Shown: positions 18,368 to 27,415 of the stretch, piece by piece
Layout: every line of letters begins with the position of its first letter
Position numbering within the stretch: the first letter of the stretch is position 1
Assembly: GCF_002234615.1 (NCBI RefSeq)
Contig: NZ_NMQW01000008.1
Location: 124,001 to 188,000 of the forward strand
DNA length: 64,000 bases
From: Paenibacillus rigui
Lineage (GTDB): Bacteria; Bacillota; Bacilli; Paenibacillales; NBRC-103111
Reading direction: 5' to 3'
Notes under the pieces: model-generated
What the model saw: only the letters and a program-made list of their open reading frames with translations
Told to the model about the DNA's origin: nothing
Databases searched by the model: none
Translations under genes and position numbers: made by a program

Positions 18368-19306
18368 ATGAATCCGCAACGTTGGATGAAACGATTCTCG
18401 TTTGCCAGCATGTATGGCATGCTGCTTATTTTAGTGATGGGTGCTCTCGTTACCAAGACAGAATCGGGACGGGGCTGTGGAGACGACTGGCCGCTGTGCA
18501 ACGGCAAATTTGTACCGGCTTATACGATTGAATCCATTATTGAATACAGCCATCGGTTCGTCGTCGGGGTTGTAGGGTTAATCCTGCTCGCCGCAACCAT
18601 CCTGGTTTTTGTTTACAGTAAAAGAAAAGACGCCAAATGGTATGTTGGCGGGGCGATGCTCTTTACGATTTTGCAGGCAATCCTTGGAGCGATGGCGGTA
18701 GTTTGGCCTCAATCCTCAGCGGTATTGGCGCTGCACTTTGGATTTTCGTTGATGGCTTTTGCGTTTACATTGCTGCTAGCTTTAGTATTTACACGCTATG
18801 GCACCATGCTGGCCCGGGCAGGCGGCACTTTGTCGTCCGGTTTGCAAAAGGGCGTTTGGCTGATTACCATTTATTGCTATGCTGTCGTATACTTGGGCGC
18901 TTTTGTCCGCCATACGAATTCGTCTGGAGGCTGTGTAGGCTGGCCGTTATGTAACGGACAAGTTATTCCGGAGCTTACCGGGGCGACGGGAATCGTCTTC
19001 CTGCATCGGCTTGGAGCCATTGTTATGTTTATTTTGCTGCTGTGGCTGTATATTGCAATCCGGGCTCAGCGCGAGCCGAAGGACAATATGGTGCTGGCTG
19101 CCAAATGGTCGCTCATTTTCGTCATACTGCAAATATTCAGCGGGGCTTTCGTCACCTATTCGATGACATCCGATTGGTATCTGATAGCCAGTCTGCTGCA
19201 TACCGTATTAATTTCTTGCTTATTCGGCATTTTGTGCTACTTGTGTGTGCTTTCCCTGCAATCCGGGAGAAGCGGAGATCATGGACAGGCTTACACGGCT
19301 GGTTAG
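18368..19306 (+). CDS. ctaA: Heme A synthase (COX15/CtaA family)
   Basis: A 312-residue membrane enzyme that oxidises heme O to heme A for aa3-type oxidases. About eight helices. Both N- and C-terminal halves carry the conserved extracytoplasmic Cys pair: GRGCGDDWPLC and GGCVGWPLC. Heme-ligand His residues occur in SHRFVVG and LHRLGA. ATG 18368 with GTAGGTGATGG upstream. No ctaB (heme O synthase) neighbour is present, unlike Bacillus, so heme O must come from elsewhere in the genome. Confidence 0.92.
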   Translation: MNPQRWMKRFSFASMYGMLLILVMGALVTKTESGRGCGDDWPLCNGKFVPAYTIESIIEYSHRFVVGVVGLILLAATILVFVYSKRKDAKWYVGGAMLFTILQAILGAMAVVWPQSSAVLALHFGFSLMAFAFTLLLALVFTRYGTMLARAGGTLSSGLQKGVWLITIYCYAVVYLGAFVRHTNSSGGCVGWPLCNGQVIPELTGATGIVFLHRLGAIVMFILLLWLYIAIRAQREPKDNMVLAAKWSLIFVILQIFSGAFVTYSMTSDWYLIASLLHTVLISCLFGILCYLCVLSLQSGRSGDHGQAYTAG

Positions 19307-19462
19307 CTGCGTAAGCCTTCTGTTCGTACAATAAAGGTATAAGCTTCTCCTGCATCGGGGCTGCTTTAACAAAAGGCATGCCGTCTTGATGGACGAAGAA
19401 GCCGGTTGTCCTTGTCATGTCAGGTGCTGCCATTTTACATAAAAAAGGGGTTAGGTGTTGAA

Positions 19463-21229
19463 ATGATTTATCCGAATTTACGTACCTTTGTGGAAGCGCT
19501 GCGCAAAGAAAACCAGCTGGTGGAAATAACGGCTCCGGTTGATCCTAATTTGGAGCTTGCCGAAATTCACCGGCGCGCCATTGAGGAAGGCGGACCGGCA
19601 CTGCTGTTCACCAATGTGAAAGGCAGCTCGTTTCCGGTAGTCACGAATTTGTTCGGGACCAGCCGCCGAGTGGACATGGCCTTTGGCCCGAGACCCGAGC
19701 TATTTATGAAACGGCTGATTCAGGCTACGGATACACTGATGCCTCCGACGCCGAAAGCGCTGTGGAACGAACGCGGGCTACTGCTGGATCTCATGAAGGT
19801 CGGCACGAAAAAAGTCCCCTCGGCCCAGGCTCCTGTCCTGCAGCAATGCCGAAAGGAAGCGCCGCTGGCAGGCCTTCCGGTATTGACGAGCTGGCAGGAG
19901 GACGGCGGGCCTTTCGTCACGCTGCCGCTAGTTTATACCGAGCATCCGGAGAACAAACATCACAACCTGGGCATGTACCGTATGCAGGTGTTTGATGACC
20001 AGACCACGGGAATGCACTGGCAAATTCATAAAGGGGGCGGCTTCCACCACTATGAGGCGGAGCAGCGCAACCAGGCACTGCCCGTCACAGTATTTTTGGG
20101 AGGACCGCCGGCGTTAATCGCTTCCGCGATCGCACCGGGACCGGAACACTTGCCGGAGCTGATGCTCACCTCGCTGATCCTCGGAGAGAAGCTGGCCGTT
20201 GCGGATAATCCGCACGGCGGTCACCGTCTCGTCGCTGAAGCCGAGTTCGCTATCTGCGGCTCGGTGCCGCCGCATGTGCGCCGCCCAGAAGGGCCGTTCG
20301 GCGACCATTACGGATACTATTCGCTCACGCACGACTTCCCGGTCTTCAACGTCGATCACGTATGGCATCGCAAGGATGCCATCTACCCGGCTACGATTGT
20401 AGGCAAGCCGCGTCAGGAAGACTATTACCTGGGCGAGTTTCTGCAGCGTCTGCTTTCCCCGGCATTCCCGATGGTGATGCCAGGTGTGAAGGAACTATGG
20501 ACCTATGCCGAAACAGGCTTTCATGCGTTGGCGGCGGCTGTCGTACGCGAAAGCTACAGCCGAGAAGCATTGGGCACCGGCTTCAGCATCCTCGGTCAAG
20601 GCCAGCTGACCTTGACGAAGTTCCTGATCCTGACGGATCAAGCAGTGGAGCTGGAACGCTTCGATCAGCTGCTGGAAGCAGCGTTGGAGCGGTTTGACCC
20701 GCATCAGGATCTATTTATATTCAACAATACATCACATGACACGCTCGACTATACAGGCGACCGTTTGAATCATGGGAGCAAAGCGCTGATGCTTGGCGTA
20801 GGGGAGCCAATCCGCAGCTTGCCCGGCAGCTATGAAGGCGGCGAGCTTCCAGGCATCAGCAGCGCGGAAGTATTTTGCCGCGGCTGCCTTGTCGTCTCGG
20901 GAGCGGCTTACGAGGCGGACCCTCAGCTGGCGCAACGCCTGCTGGATCAAGCGGGGGACCGTCTGCAGCAATGGCCGCTCATTTTCCTGGTGGACGACGC
21001 GAGCATCGCGCGCAGTCACAGCTTGTTTCTGTGGACCGTGTTCACGCGCTTCAACCCGGCGGCAGATATGTATGCCCGCAGCCAGCTGAGAGGGCACCAT
21101 ATCTCTTATGAGCTGCCGCTCGTGATTGATGCTCGGATGAAGCCGGGCTATCCGGATGAGCTGCTGCCGCGTGAAGATATCGTCAAGCTGGTAGACAGCC
21201 GATGGAAGCAATACTTTACAGGAGCGTAA
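19463..21229 (+). CDS. UbiD family (prenylated-FMN) decarboxylase
   Basis: A 588-residue protein of the UbiD group. N-terminal MIYPNLRTFVEALRKENQLVEI, central VFLGGPPALIASAIAPGPEHL and GPFGDHYGYYSLTHDFPVF contain the expected prFMN/Mn-binding and catalytic Arg/Glu region. UbiD enzymes decarboxylate aromatic or polyprenylated acids. An aminofutalosine synthase lies about 4.5 kb away, so it may serve the futalosine menaquinone route (MqnL-like), but no UbiX-type partner is nearby. ATG 19463 is chosen over the upstream open frame. Seven bases separate it from the EamA gene. Confidence 0.85.
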   Translation: MIYPNLRTFVEALRKENQLVEITAPVDPNLELAEIHRRAIEEGGPALLFTNVKGSSFPVVTNLFGTSRRVDMAFGPRPELFMKRLIQATDTLMPPTPKALWNERGLLLDLMKVGTKKVPSAQAPVLQQCRKEAPLAGLPVLTSWQEDGGPFVTLPLVYTEHPENKHHNLGMYRMQVFDDQTTGMHWQIHKGGGFHHYEAEQRNQALPVTVFLGGPPALIASAIAPGPEHLPELMLTSLILGEKLAVADNPHGGHRLVAEAEFAICGSVPPHVRRPEGPFGDHYGYYSLTHDFPVFNVDHVWHRKDAIYPATIVGKPRQEDYYLGEFLQRLLSPAFPMVMPGVKELWTYAETGFHALAAAVVRESYSREALGTGFSILGQGQLTLTKFLILTDQAVELERFDQLLEAALERFDPHQDLFIFNNTSHDTLDYTGDRLNHGSKALMLGVGEPIRSLPGSYEGGELPGISSAEVFCRGCLVVSGAAYEADPQLAQRLLDQAGDRLQQWPLIFLVDDASIARSHSLFLWTVFTRFNPAADMYARSQLRGHHISYELPLVIDARMKPGYPDELLPREDIVKLVDSRWKQYFTGA

Positions 21230-21235
21230 TCGGAC

Positions 21236-22261
21236 ATGCTGACGGAATCAAAATCCTCCGGCGTGCTGCAGCGTGTGCTGCCGCACGCCGGCTTTGTTAT
21301 TGTCTATATTTTGTGGGGCATCAATATATCCGTAATGAAGATCGGCGGTCAGCTGTGGGACCCTTTGGTATTTAATGGGCTCCGGTATTTGAGTATCATC
21401 CCGTTTCTCTGGGTGTATACTTACTTTTATTACCGTAGAAGCGGTCTGAAGCTGCAGATCGCTGGGCGCGATCTGGCTCTCATCTGCACCTTGGGGGCAG
21501 TTAGCGCAATAGGCATGGAAGCGCTGCTTCAGTATGCGCTGCAATTCTCGAACTCGGCTAACGGGGCAGTGCTCGGGAGAGGCTTTATGCCAGTCATCAC
21601 GGCGGTCATCGCCGTTATTCTTAAGGATATTCGCTTAACCTGGCGGGTTATATTAGGAATTCCTATGGCTTTTCTTAGCATTATACTTATCGTAGCCGGA
21701 GGCGAGCATGGCTTTCATCTTGGAGCAGAAACGCTTCGCGGGGATGTGCTCCTATTGCTTCGAAGCTTCCTAGGGGCGTTTTATTTGATCGGGATGAATC
21801 GCCTTGTGAATAAATATCCATTGGCCCTTCTCGTCTCATTGGAGATGACTGCAGGGGCGCTTGCCCTGCTGCCCTTCCTGCTTTGGAAGGCGGATACGGC
21901 TTACTCGGCTTCAATAAGCGGGATCGGTTGGCTCTGCCTGGGCTATACCGCGCTGTTTGCAACACTTATCGGGTTCTCGATTCATAACTGGAGCTTGTCC
22001 CGATTAGGGCCTTTCAAATCATCCGTATACGGCTATTTGCTGCCTGCTACCGCGGCCGCTGCAGGGTATTGGCTGCTGCGGGAGCACTTGTCCCTGAATC
22101 AGTATATTGGAGGAGCAGGGGTGCTGGCCGCCATGTATCTGGTGCAAAAAGACCGGATGCAGCTGATGAAAGACCGTTCCTCCGCTTCCGCTAATCCGGG
22201 TACTGTGGGGAACGTGGGCGGTTCGGCCGAGGCAAAACATCAACTGAAGGGAGGGAGCTAG
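21236..22261 (+). CDS. EamA-family (DMT superfamily) permease
   Basis: A 341-residue protein with ten hydrophobic helices in two EamA repeats (FVIVYILWGINISVMKIGG, then the second half starting around LRGDVLLLLRSFLGAFYLIG) and a hydrophilic C-terminal tail. The family exports or imports small metabolites; the substrate is not predictable. It starts 7 nt after the UbiD gene and ends 3 nt before the HEPN gene, so the three form one transcript; a role in moving the substrate or product of the decarboxylase is an inference. Confidence 0.85.
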   Translation: MLTESKSSGVLQRVLPHAGFVIVYILWGINISVMKIGGQLWDPLVFNGLRYLSIIPFLWVYTYFYYRRSGLKLQIAGRDLALICTLGAVSAIGMEALLQYALQFSNSANGAVLGRGFMPVITAVIAVILKDIRLTWRVILGIPMAFLSIILIVAGGEHGFHLGAETLRGDVLLLLRSFLGAFYLIGMNRLVNKYPLALLVSLEMTAGALALLPFLLWKADTAYSASISGIGWLCLGYTALFATLIGFSIHNWSLSRLGPFKSSVYGYLLPATAAAAGYWLLREHLSLNQYIGGAGVLAAMYLVQKDRMQLMKDRSSASANPGTVGNVGGSAEAKHQLKGGS

Positions 22262-22264
22262 CCG

Positions 22265-22993
22265 ATGCTGAGAAGCTTATTTCATGAGCCCCGTCGTGTG
22301 GATGAGGGGCATTTCCAAAAGGCGAACGCAGCCATTGACCGTTATGTGGACCTGCTTCGTTCGATTTCGTCGGAGCAGCGCAACCTGCAGGAGCGCAGAT
22401 ATATCATCTGGAGTGGGAGCTTTATCCGAGCATTGGACGAGCTGGAGCAAAGTCAATATGCAGCGAACCGCTACGGGAAGCTGGTATCCCACACCTATGT
22501 GGATGAACTGAATGAACAGGAACGGGACGATTATCATCGGCACCTTTATTTTTATAAAAATGCGATTATTCGTTTATTTGCGATTCTGGACAAGCTGGGT
22601 CACTTTATGAACGACCGGTTCCGGCTCAAAACCGAAGAAATCAAATCGCGCTTTTCGTACTTTACCGTGCTGCGCAACATGCACCAGCATCGTCTCTATG
22701 TTGAGTTGGAGGAGCAGCTGTTTGGGCTTAAGGGACGGTATAAGGAGCCTGTAGAACGGCTGCGGAATGAACGGAATATGGAAATTCATACGATTAACGC
22801 GGATCTGCTGGACGATTTATTGAGAACGGCGGAGGAGAGGCAGTCACATGAGGACCGCATGCGAATTGATGATATCGCGCAGCGGCTAAAGGACCTGGAT
22901 CAGGCCTGCGATATGACCTATCAGGCTGCCGGATTTATTTTTCTGTACATTACGAAGCTGACGGAATCGTCCGGACGCTATGGGCACGAGTAA
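22265..22993 (+). CDS. HEPN-like helical protein (Cthe_2314 type)
   Basis: A 242-residue all-helical protein, no signal or membrane segment. It contains RNERNMEIH, an RX4H motif (RNMEIH) of the kind found in HEPN nucleases, and its overall layout resembles the Cthe_2314-like HEPN family. It lies 3 nt after the EamA gene with AGGGAGGGAGC upstream, and is the last gene of the UbiD unit. No MNT antitoxin partner is beside it. RNase activity is a guess; the family is only partly characterised. Confidence 0.6.
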   Translation: MLRSLFHEPRRVDEGHFQKANAAIDRYVDLLRSISSEQRNLQERRYIIWSGSFIRALDELEQSQYAANRYGKLVSHTYVDELNEQERDDYHRHLYFYKNAIIRLFAILDKLGHFMNDRFRLKTEEIKSRFSYFTVLRNMHQHRLYVELEEQLFGLKGRYKEPVERLRNERNMEIHTINADLLDDLLRTAEERQSHEDRMRIDDIAQRLKDLDQACDMTYQAAGFIFLYITKLTESSGRYGHE

Positions 22994-23082
22994 CGAAGAA
23001 GACTGGACTTCCCGGGTTGAATCGCACCCTGGGTTCCTCTATACTGATATGTAATGGTTGAGGAAAATCAGGGGAGGCGGGC

Positions 23083-23886
23083 ATGAACGAACAACGCAAA
23101 GTTGCACTCATTACCGGCAGCGCCAAAGGATTGGGCAAAATGACTGCGCTTCGGCTCGCCGAATCCGGTTGCGATGTCATCATTAATTATGTGAACAGCA
23201 GGCTGGAAGCCCATGAGCTCCAGCAGCGGATTCAGTCCATGGGTGTCCGTTGTCTTGCGGTTCAAGGCGATGTGGCCCGAAGGGAGGATCTGCGCAGGCT
23301 GGTAGAGCTTGCCGATCAGGAGCTGGGCGGCATCGATATATTAATTAATAACGCTGGCCCCTTCGTGAGAGAGCGCCGGTTGTTCAGCGATTACGAGCCT
23401 CAGGAGATCGACTATCTGATGCAGGGCAACCTGCTCGGTGTCATGCAGCTGGACCATATGGTAATTCCTATGATGCGCCGAAAGAGATGGGGGCGAATTA
23501 TCCATTTCGGCTTCGGCCACGCTGCGGAGGCCCGCGGGTGGCCCCATCGTGCCGTCTACGCAGCAGCCAAGGTTGGTCTGGTGTCATTTACCAAGACACT
23601 CGCTGTAGAAGAGGCGCCTTACGGCATTACGGTCAATATGATTTGCCCCGGCGATATTCGCGGCGCCAATAAAGAGAGGCTGATTGCCGAAGTAGAGCAT
23701 GAACAAGACGATGAGTCTCCGCGAGGGCGGCCCGGTACAGGAGAAGATGTCGCCCGAATGATTGGTTTCCTGTGCGAGGAGCGTTCCGATTTCATTACGG
23801 GCAACATTATGGATGTCTCCGGCGGCTTAGACCCGATTCGTGCGATGATCGGGGCCCGCCCTGCGCAGCAGACTGCACCGAAATAG
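23083..23886 (+). CDS. Short-chain dehydrogenase/reductase (atypical active site)
   Basis: A 267-residue SDR. The NAD(P)-binding TGSAKGLG and the NNAG motif (INNAGPF) are present, as is the catalytic YxxxK (VYAAAK). The expected Ser, about 13 residues before the Tyr, appears replaced: the segment reads IIHFGFGHAAEARGW, with His at that place. The enzyme may therefore use another residue or be weakly active. ATG 23083 has AGGGGAGGCGG upstream. Monocistronic, followed by a bidirectional terminator. Substrate unknown. Confidence 0.82.
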   Translation: MNEQRKVALITGSAKGLGKMTALRLAESGCDVIINYVNSRLEAHELQQRIQSMGVRCLAVQGDVARREDLRRLVELADQELGGIDILINNAGPFVRERRLFSDYEPQEIDYLMQGNLLGVMQLDHMVIPMMRRKRWGRIIHFGFGHAAEARGWPHRAVYAAAKVGLVSFTKTLAVEEAPYGITVNMICPGDIRGANKERLIAEVEHEQDDESPRGRPGTGEDVARMIGFLCEERSDFITGNIMDVSGGLDPIRAMIGARPAQQTAPK

Positions 23887-23930
23887 AGCTTGATGAACCG
23901 AGGAAACTACCGACATATCGTGAAATGCAA

Positions 23931-23985
23931 AAAAAGACCCTTGCGGGATCATGAGCTAAGCGCTCCTTATTCCGCAGGGCCTTTT
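23931..23985. terminator. Terminator between the SDR and nfu genes
   Basis: AGACCCTTGCGGGA pairs with TTCCGCAGGGCC, flanked by A-run and TTTT on the two sides, so it can serve both converging genes. Confidence 0.78.
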
Positions 23986-23987
23986 CA

Positions 23988-24233
23988 TTAGAACACTTGA
24001 ACAACCTCTTGAACGCCTTCTACTTCTTCAAGCAGAGCGCGCTCAATACCGGCTTTCAGTGTAATGGTTGAGCTCGGGCAGCTTCCGCATGCACCCATCA
24101 AACGCAATTTTACGATGCCTTCCTCGACATCGACCAGTTCAACGTCACCGCCATCGCGTTGGAGAAACGGACGAAGCTTATCCAAAACCTCCAGTACTTC
24201 ATCGTACATGGTGCTTTGTGCATTTTCACTCAT
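23988..24233 (-). CDS. yutI: NifU C-terminal-like Fe-S scaffold protein (Nfu/YutI)
   Basis: An 81-residue protein that is a single NifU C-terminal domain. The conserved [15 protein letters not shown] and the cluster-binding CGSC in [11 protein letters not shown] are intact. It transfers Fe-S clusters to target proteins in the cytosol. Length and sequence fit Bacillus YutI. It is divergent from yuzB across a 77-nt gap, an arrangement close to the Bacillus yut region. Confidence 0.9.
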   Translation of the reverse strand: MSENAQSTMYDEVLEVLDKLRPFLQRDGGDVELVDVEEGIVKLRLMGACGSCPSSTITLKAGIERALLEEVEGVQEVVQVF

Positions 24234-24310
24234 CGGTATCCACTCCTTTCTATATCTATTATATTACAACAAGCAGCAAATTAAAATGGTCAACAAGGTG
24301 GCTGATTAGG

Positions 24311-24562
24311 ATGAGACCCATTATTGAATTTTGCTCCAGCAATATGCATCACGGAACGGATCAATTGATGAAACGGCTGGAAGCCAATCCGGACTACGAT
24401 GTCATCGAATACGGGTGCCTCGGCAATTGCGGAGAGTGCTTTCTTCTGCCTTATGCATTAGTGAACGGCGAGATCGTTGCAGGCAGCAATGTCGAGGAAC
24501 TCGAGCAGCGCATCGCCCAAAAAATAAAAGAGATCGAAGACATGCTCGACCTCTTTGAATAA
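24311..24562 (+). CDS. yuzB: YuzB family protein (DUF1450)
   Basis: An 83-residue protein beginning MRPIIEFCSSNMHHGT. Four Cys are visible, including the compact GCLGNCGECF pattern of DUF1450, which suggests a metal or Fe-S site. Start ATG 24311 has AAGGTGG upstream; the same frame is open further upstream but overlaps nfu antisense. It is next to yutJ (convergent), as in Bacillus. Function not known. Confidence 0.85.
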   Translation: MRPIIEFCSSNMHHGTDQLMKRLEANPDYDVIEYGCLGNCGECFLLPYALVNGEIVAGSNVEELEQRIAQKIKEIEDMLDLFE

Positions 24563-24565
24563 GAT

Positions 24566-25642
24566 TTAACCGAAATGATGCTTGGATTTCCAGAGCACGC
24601 CGCTTTTAACCAACCGCGGAACCATCCCCGTGATGGTACGTTTGCCCATCAGACCGAAGCCGGACTTTTTGCCGAGCGACCCCAGAACCCCTTTGAGCTT
24701 GATTTTTCCAAGCCGAGGGGTTTCGTTTTTCCATACCGCTCTCAGCACCTCTGCGACTTGCTTGCCTTGTCCCTGGGCAGCCTGGGCGCTTGGTGAGAAC
24801 GGCAGGGAAGCACAGTCTCCTACCACATAGACCTCTGGGTAATCGGGCACCTGATGGTATTCATTAAGAATAACGCGGCCTTGGGTATCCTTCGGCAGCT
24901 GAAGGTTCCGTACAATCGGACTTGGCTGAATGCCGGCGGTCCAAATGGTCACATCCGTCTGGATGATTTCTTGCTGATTTTCCTGTTGATTGTACAATAG
25001 ACCGCCTTCGAGACGGCATAGGCTGACGTACGATCTCATCTCAATATCGTGCTCGAGCATCCAGTCTCTTACGAACGATTGAACCGGTCCCGGGAAGGAC
25101 GACAAGATGCTTGGCCCTCTGTCAATGATACGAATATTCATATCGGGCCGGCTTTCGCGAAGCTCTGCCGCCATTTCAACACCGCTCAGACCTCCGCCAA
25201 TAATCGAAACTTGTCCATACGGATTAATGTCATTTACGGCTTGATACGTTTTCCGGGTTGCGGATAACGTCTGGATGCTTTGGGAATATTGCTCCGCGTT
25301 TGTAATTTGGTGGTACTTGTCCACACAGCCGAGAGAAATAACGAGCCAATCATAAGACAATGGCTCATCATTTTCGAAAAGGATCAGCTTTTGATCAAGA
25401 TCGACAGCTGACACTTCACCGTATTTGAGGATCAGCCTTGGATCTACAGGGTATTGAACCCGGATATCAAGGTCCGATACCGTGCCTGAAGCTAGTGCGT
25501 AATACTCGGTCTTCAGTCCTTGATAAGGCATCCGGTCTATGAGCACAAGCACCGTATCCGACGGCAAATCTTTTTCAAGCAGTTGGTTAGCTACAGTCAA
25601 TCCGCCGTAGCCCCCGCCTAAAATAACCATTTTCTTCATCAT
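24566..25642 (-). CDS. yutJ: NADH dehydrogenase-like FAD/NAD(P) oxidoreductase (YutJ)
   Basis: A 358-residue flavoprotein with FAD-binding VILGGGYGGL at the N-terminus, a second dinucleotide fold VSIIGGGLSGVEMA, and the C-terminal FAD motif VYVVGDCASL. This is the type II NADH dehydrogenase superfamily; the size and neighbourhood (yuzB, yutI) match Bacillus YutJ. It lacks an obvious C-terminal amphipathic membrane anchor of true NDH-2, so its acceptor is uncertain. Start ATG 25642 follows AAAGGG on the minus strand. It converges on yuzB with only a few bases between. Confidence 0.85.
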   Translation of the reverse strand: MMKKMVILGGGYGGLTVANQLLEKDLPSDTVLVLIDRMPYQGLKTEYYALASGTVSDLDIRVQYPVDPRLILKYGEVSAVDLDQKLILFENDEPLSYDWLVISLGCVDKYHQITNAEQYSQSIQTLSATRKTYQAVNDINPYGQVSIIGGGLSGVEMAAELRESRPDMNIRIIDRGPSILSSFPGPVQSFVRDWMLEHDIEMRSYVSLCRLEGGLLYNQQENQQEIIQTDVTIWTAGIQPSPIVRNLQLPKDTQGRVILNEYHQVPDYPEVYVVGDCASLPFSPSAQAAQGQGKQVAEVLRAVWKNETPRLGKIKLKGVLGSLGKKSGFGLMGKRTITGMVPRLVKSGVLWKSKHHFG

Positions 25643-25687
25643 CGAAAAACCCTTTCTATATGACAGCCTAAACTCATTCTTTACATG

Positions 25688-26788
25688 CTAGTATACTTTG
25701 ATCTCGTTGTAGAAGGTATCACGCTCAACAGGGATACGTCCTGCGCCTTTAACAAGCCATACAAGCTCGTCACGTGTCAGGCCTTCCGGTGAAAGCGCGC
25801 CTGCGGCGTGGCTTATTTTCTCCTGAACGATAGTACCGTGAACATCAGATGCACCGAAAGTCAGAGCTATCTGTGTCAGCTGCGTGCCGAGATTGATAAA
25901 GTAGGCTTTGATGTGAGGAATGTTATCAACCATCAAGCGGCTGATCGCGATGGTTTTGAGATCATCAAAGGCGGCTACACGGCGTTTGATCCCTGCGTTG
26001 ACATTGGCAGGCTGTACCGCATTCGGAATAAATACCATAAATCCGTTCGTTTCATCCTGAAGCTCGCGCAGCAAAATCATATGCTGGATACGCTCTTCCA
26101 ATGTTTCGATGGATCCGTACAGCATGGTTGCGTGTGTTTTCAGGCCAATGCTGTGGGCCACTTTTTGCACCTCAAGCCATTGGTCGGTCGTTGCCTTGCC
26201 GACGCCCATCTTTTGACGGTAACGCTCGGACAAAATTTCCGCGCCTCCGCCGGTTAATGTGCTGAGTCCCGCATCCACCAAAGCCTCGAGCACTTCTTTA
26301 TAGCTTAACCCACTGATGCGAGAATAAAACTCAATTTCTGCGGCTGTATGCGCCTTGATCGTAACATCAGGGTAACGCTTCTTTAAAGCGCGGATCGAGT
26401 TTAAATAGTATTCGAAAGGAACATGAGGGTTATGCCCTTGGGCAATATGGAATTCACGCATTCCCGGATGATAGTGCTTGTCGATGTACTCGAACATTTC
26501 TTCAGGACTGAGCGTATAGGCGCCTTCTTCCCCTTCATCGCGGCGGAAATGGCAAAATGCGCAGTGCGCCTCACATACATTGGTGAAGTACAGGCTCATG
26601 TTATCGATAAAATAAACCTTTTTCCCATTCATCCGCAAATTGACTTCGTTCGCGAGCTGTCCGATTGTCAATAAATCATCGGATTGGTACAAAAATACGC
26701 CATCCTCAAGCGAGAGTCTTTCTCCGTTTTTTACTTTCTCAGCGATCTCGGCCATGCGTTGATCGGAATTACTAATCACGATGCTCAT
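25688..26788 (-). CDS. mqnE: Aminofutalosine synthase (radical SAM, menaquinone pathway)
   Basis: A 366-residue radical SAM enzyme. The cluster motif is CEAHCAFC (CX3CX2C) in TNVCEAHCAFCHFRRDEGE, followed by GMREFHIAQGHNPH and TGGGAEIL, typical of MqnE (and related to MqnC/CofH). MqnE couples 3-((1-carboxyvinyl)oxy)benzoate with SAM to give aminofutalosine, the second step of the futalosine route. ATG 26788 is chosen because GGAGGTGG lies just upstream; an ATG at 26803 overlaps that site. Monocistronic here; the other mqn genes are not in the window. Confidence 0.9.
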   Translation of the reverse strand: MSIVISNSDQRMAEIAEKVKNGERLSLEDGVFLYQSDDLLTIGQLANEVNLRMNGKKVYFIDNMSLYFTNVCEAHCAFCHFRRDEGEEGAYTLSPEEMFEYIDKHYHPGMREFHIAQGHNPHVPFEYYLNSIRALKKRYPDVTIKAHTAAEIEFYSRISGLSYKEVLEALVDAGLSTLTGGGAEILSERYRQKMGVGKATTDQWLEVQKVAHSIGLKTHATMLYGSIETLEERIQHMILLRELQDETNGFMVFIPNAVQPANVNAGIKRRVAAFDDLKTIAISRLMVDNIPHIKAYFINLGTQLTQIALTFGASDVHGTIVQEKISHAAGALSPEGLTRDELVWLVKGAGRIPVERDTFYNEIKVY

Positions 26789-26803
26789 CCAAGCCACCTC
26801 CAT

Positions 26804-27313
26804 AAATGATAAGTTTAATAGTGTAAAATTGCGACGGTGTACCTTTTGTGCAGTTAAATAGGATATATCAATATGAATTCAACCAAGGCTGCCAATCGTC
26901 TTTCGGGCTGAGGGCAAAAGCAAACAACGCGTAGCTGCATCTCACGGGTGTATCGTGAATACTCGCGCTGGGTGTAATTCTCGAGCTGTGAAAGCTTGCA
27001 CATGGATGCCTAGAGCAAAGATGTTTTCAGATTAGTTCATATAAAGACCCCTTAGACACGAATGAACACACAATACTCCTTATTATAAACCTCCTGCTGG
27101 GGTGGAGCAATACACAGTTCGACAAAACGGTCTCGAGGCCTTGCAGAGGGCTGCTTTCTCACCGAATGCAAGCGCTCCTTCGTGCTCGCTGGTTCATGTT
27201 GGCTGGAGGTACGGATTGCTGATTTCAACGGCTCGTCACGTCGGCCAACCCGAACGGGATGATGTTACAACTTTATGAACCGGGGAAAATATAAGCGGCA
27301 GAGATAGAAGTCC
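26804..27313. other. Long intergenic region without a recognised gene
   Basis: About 500 nt between mqnE and the promoter of the Fe-S carrier. No reading frame with support, no tRNA-like fold, no tandem repeat seen. Base composition is similar to the neighbours. It may hold the mqnE promoter at its left end. Confidence 0.4.
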
Positions 27314-27342
27314 TTGAGGAGTATGCTCTTTAGGAGTATACT
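27314..27342 (+). promoter_or_regulatory. Promoter of the A-type Fe-S carrier
   Basis: TTGAGG (27314-27319), 17 nt, TATACT (27337-27342). Two copies of an AGGAGTATRCT word, 16 bp apart, lie across the spacer and -10, so the arms AGTATGCTC/GAGTATACT also form an inverted repeat. That could be an operator. Confidence 0.6.
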
Positions 27343-27415
27343 GGGGAGAAAGAGGCAATATGTAAGCAGGGGCTTCTTTTTTTAATTTAAACCGCACCGC
27401 GAGGAGGTTAATACA

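Noticed and set aside
22265..22993. HEPN/MNT toxin-antitoxin system
   Set aside because: There is an RX4H motif but no MNT nucleotidyltransferase next to it; the neighbours are metabolic.
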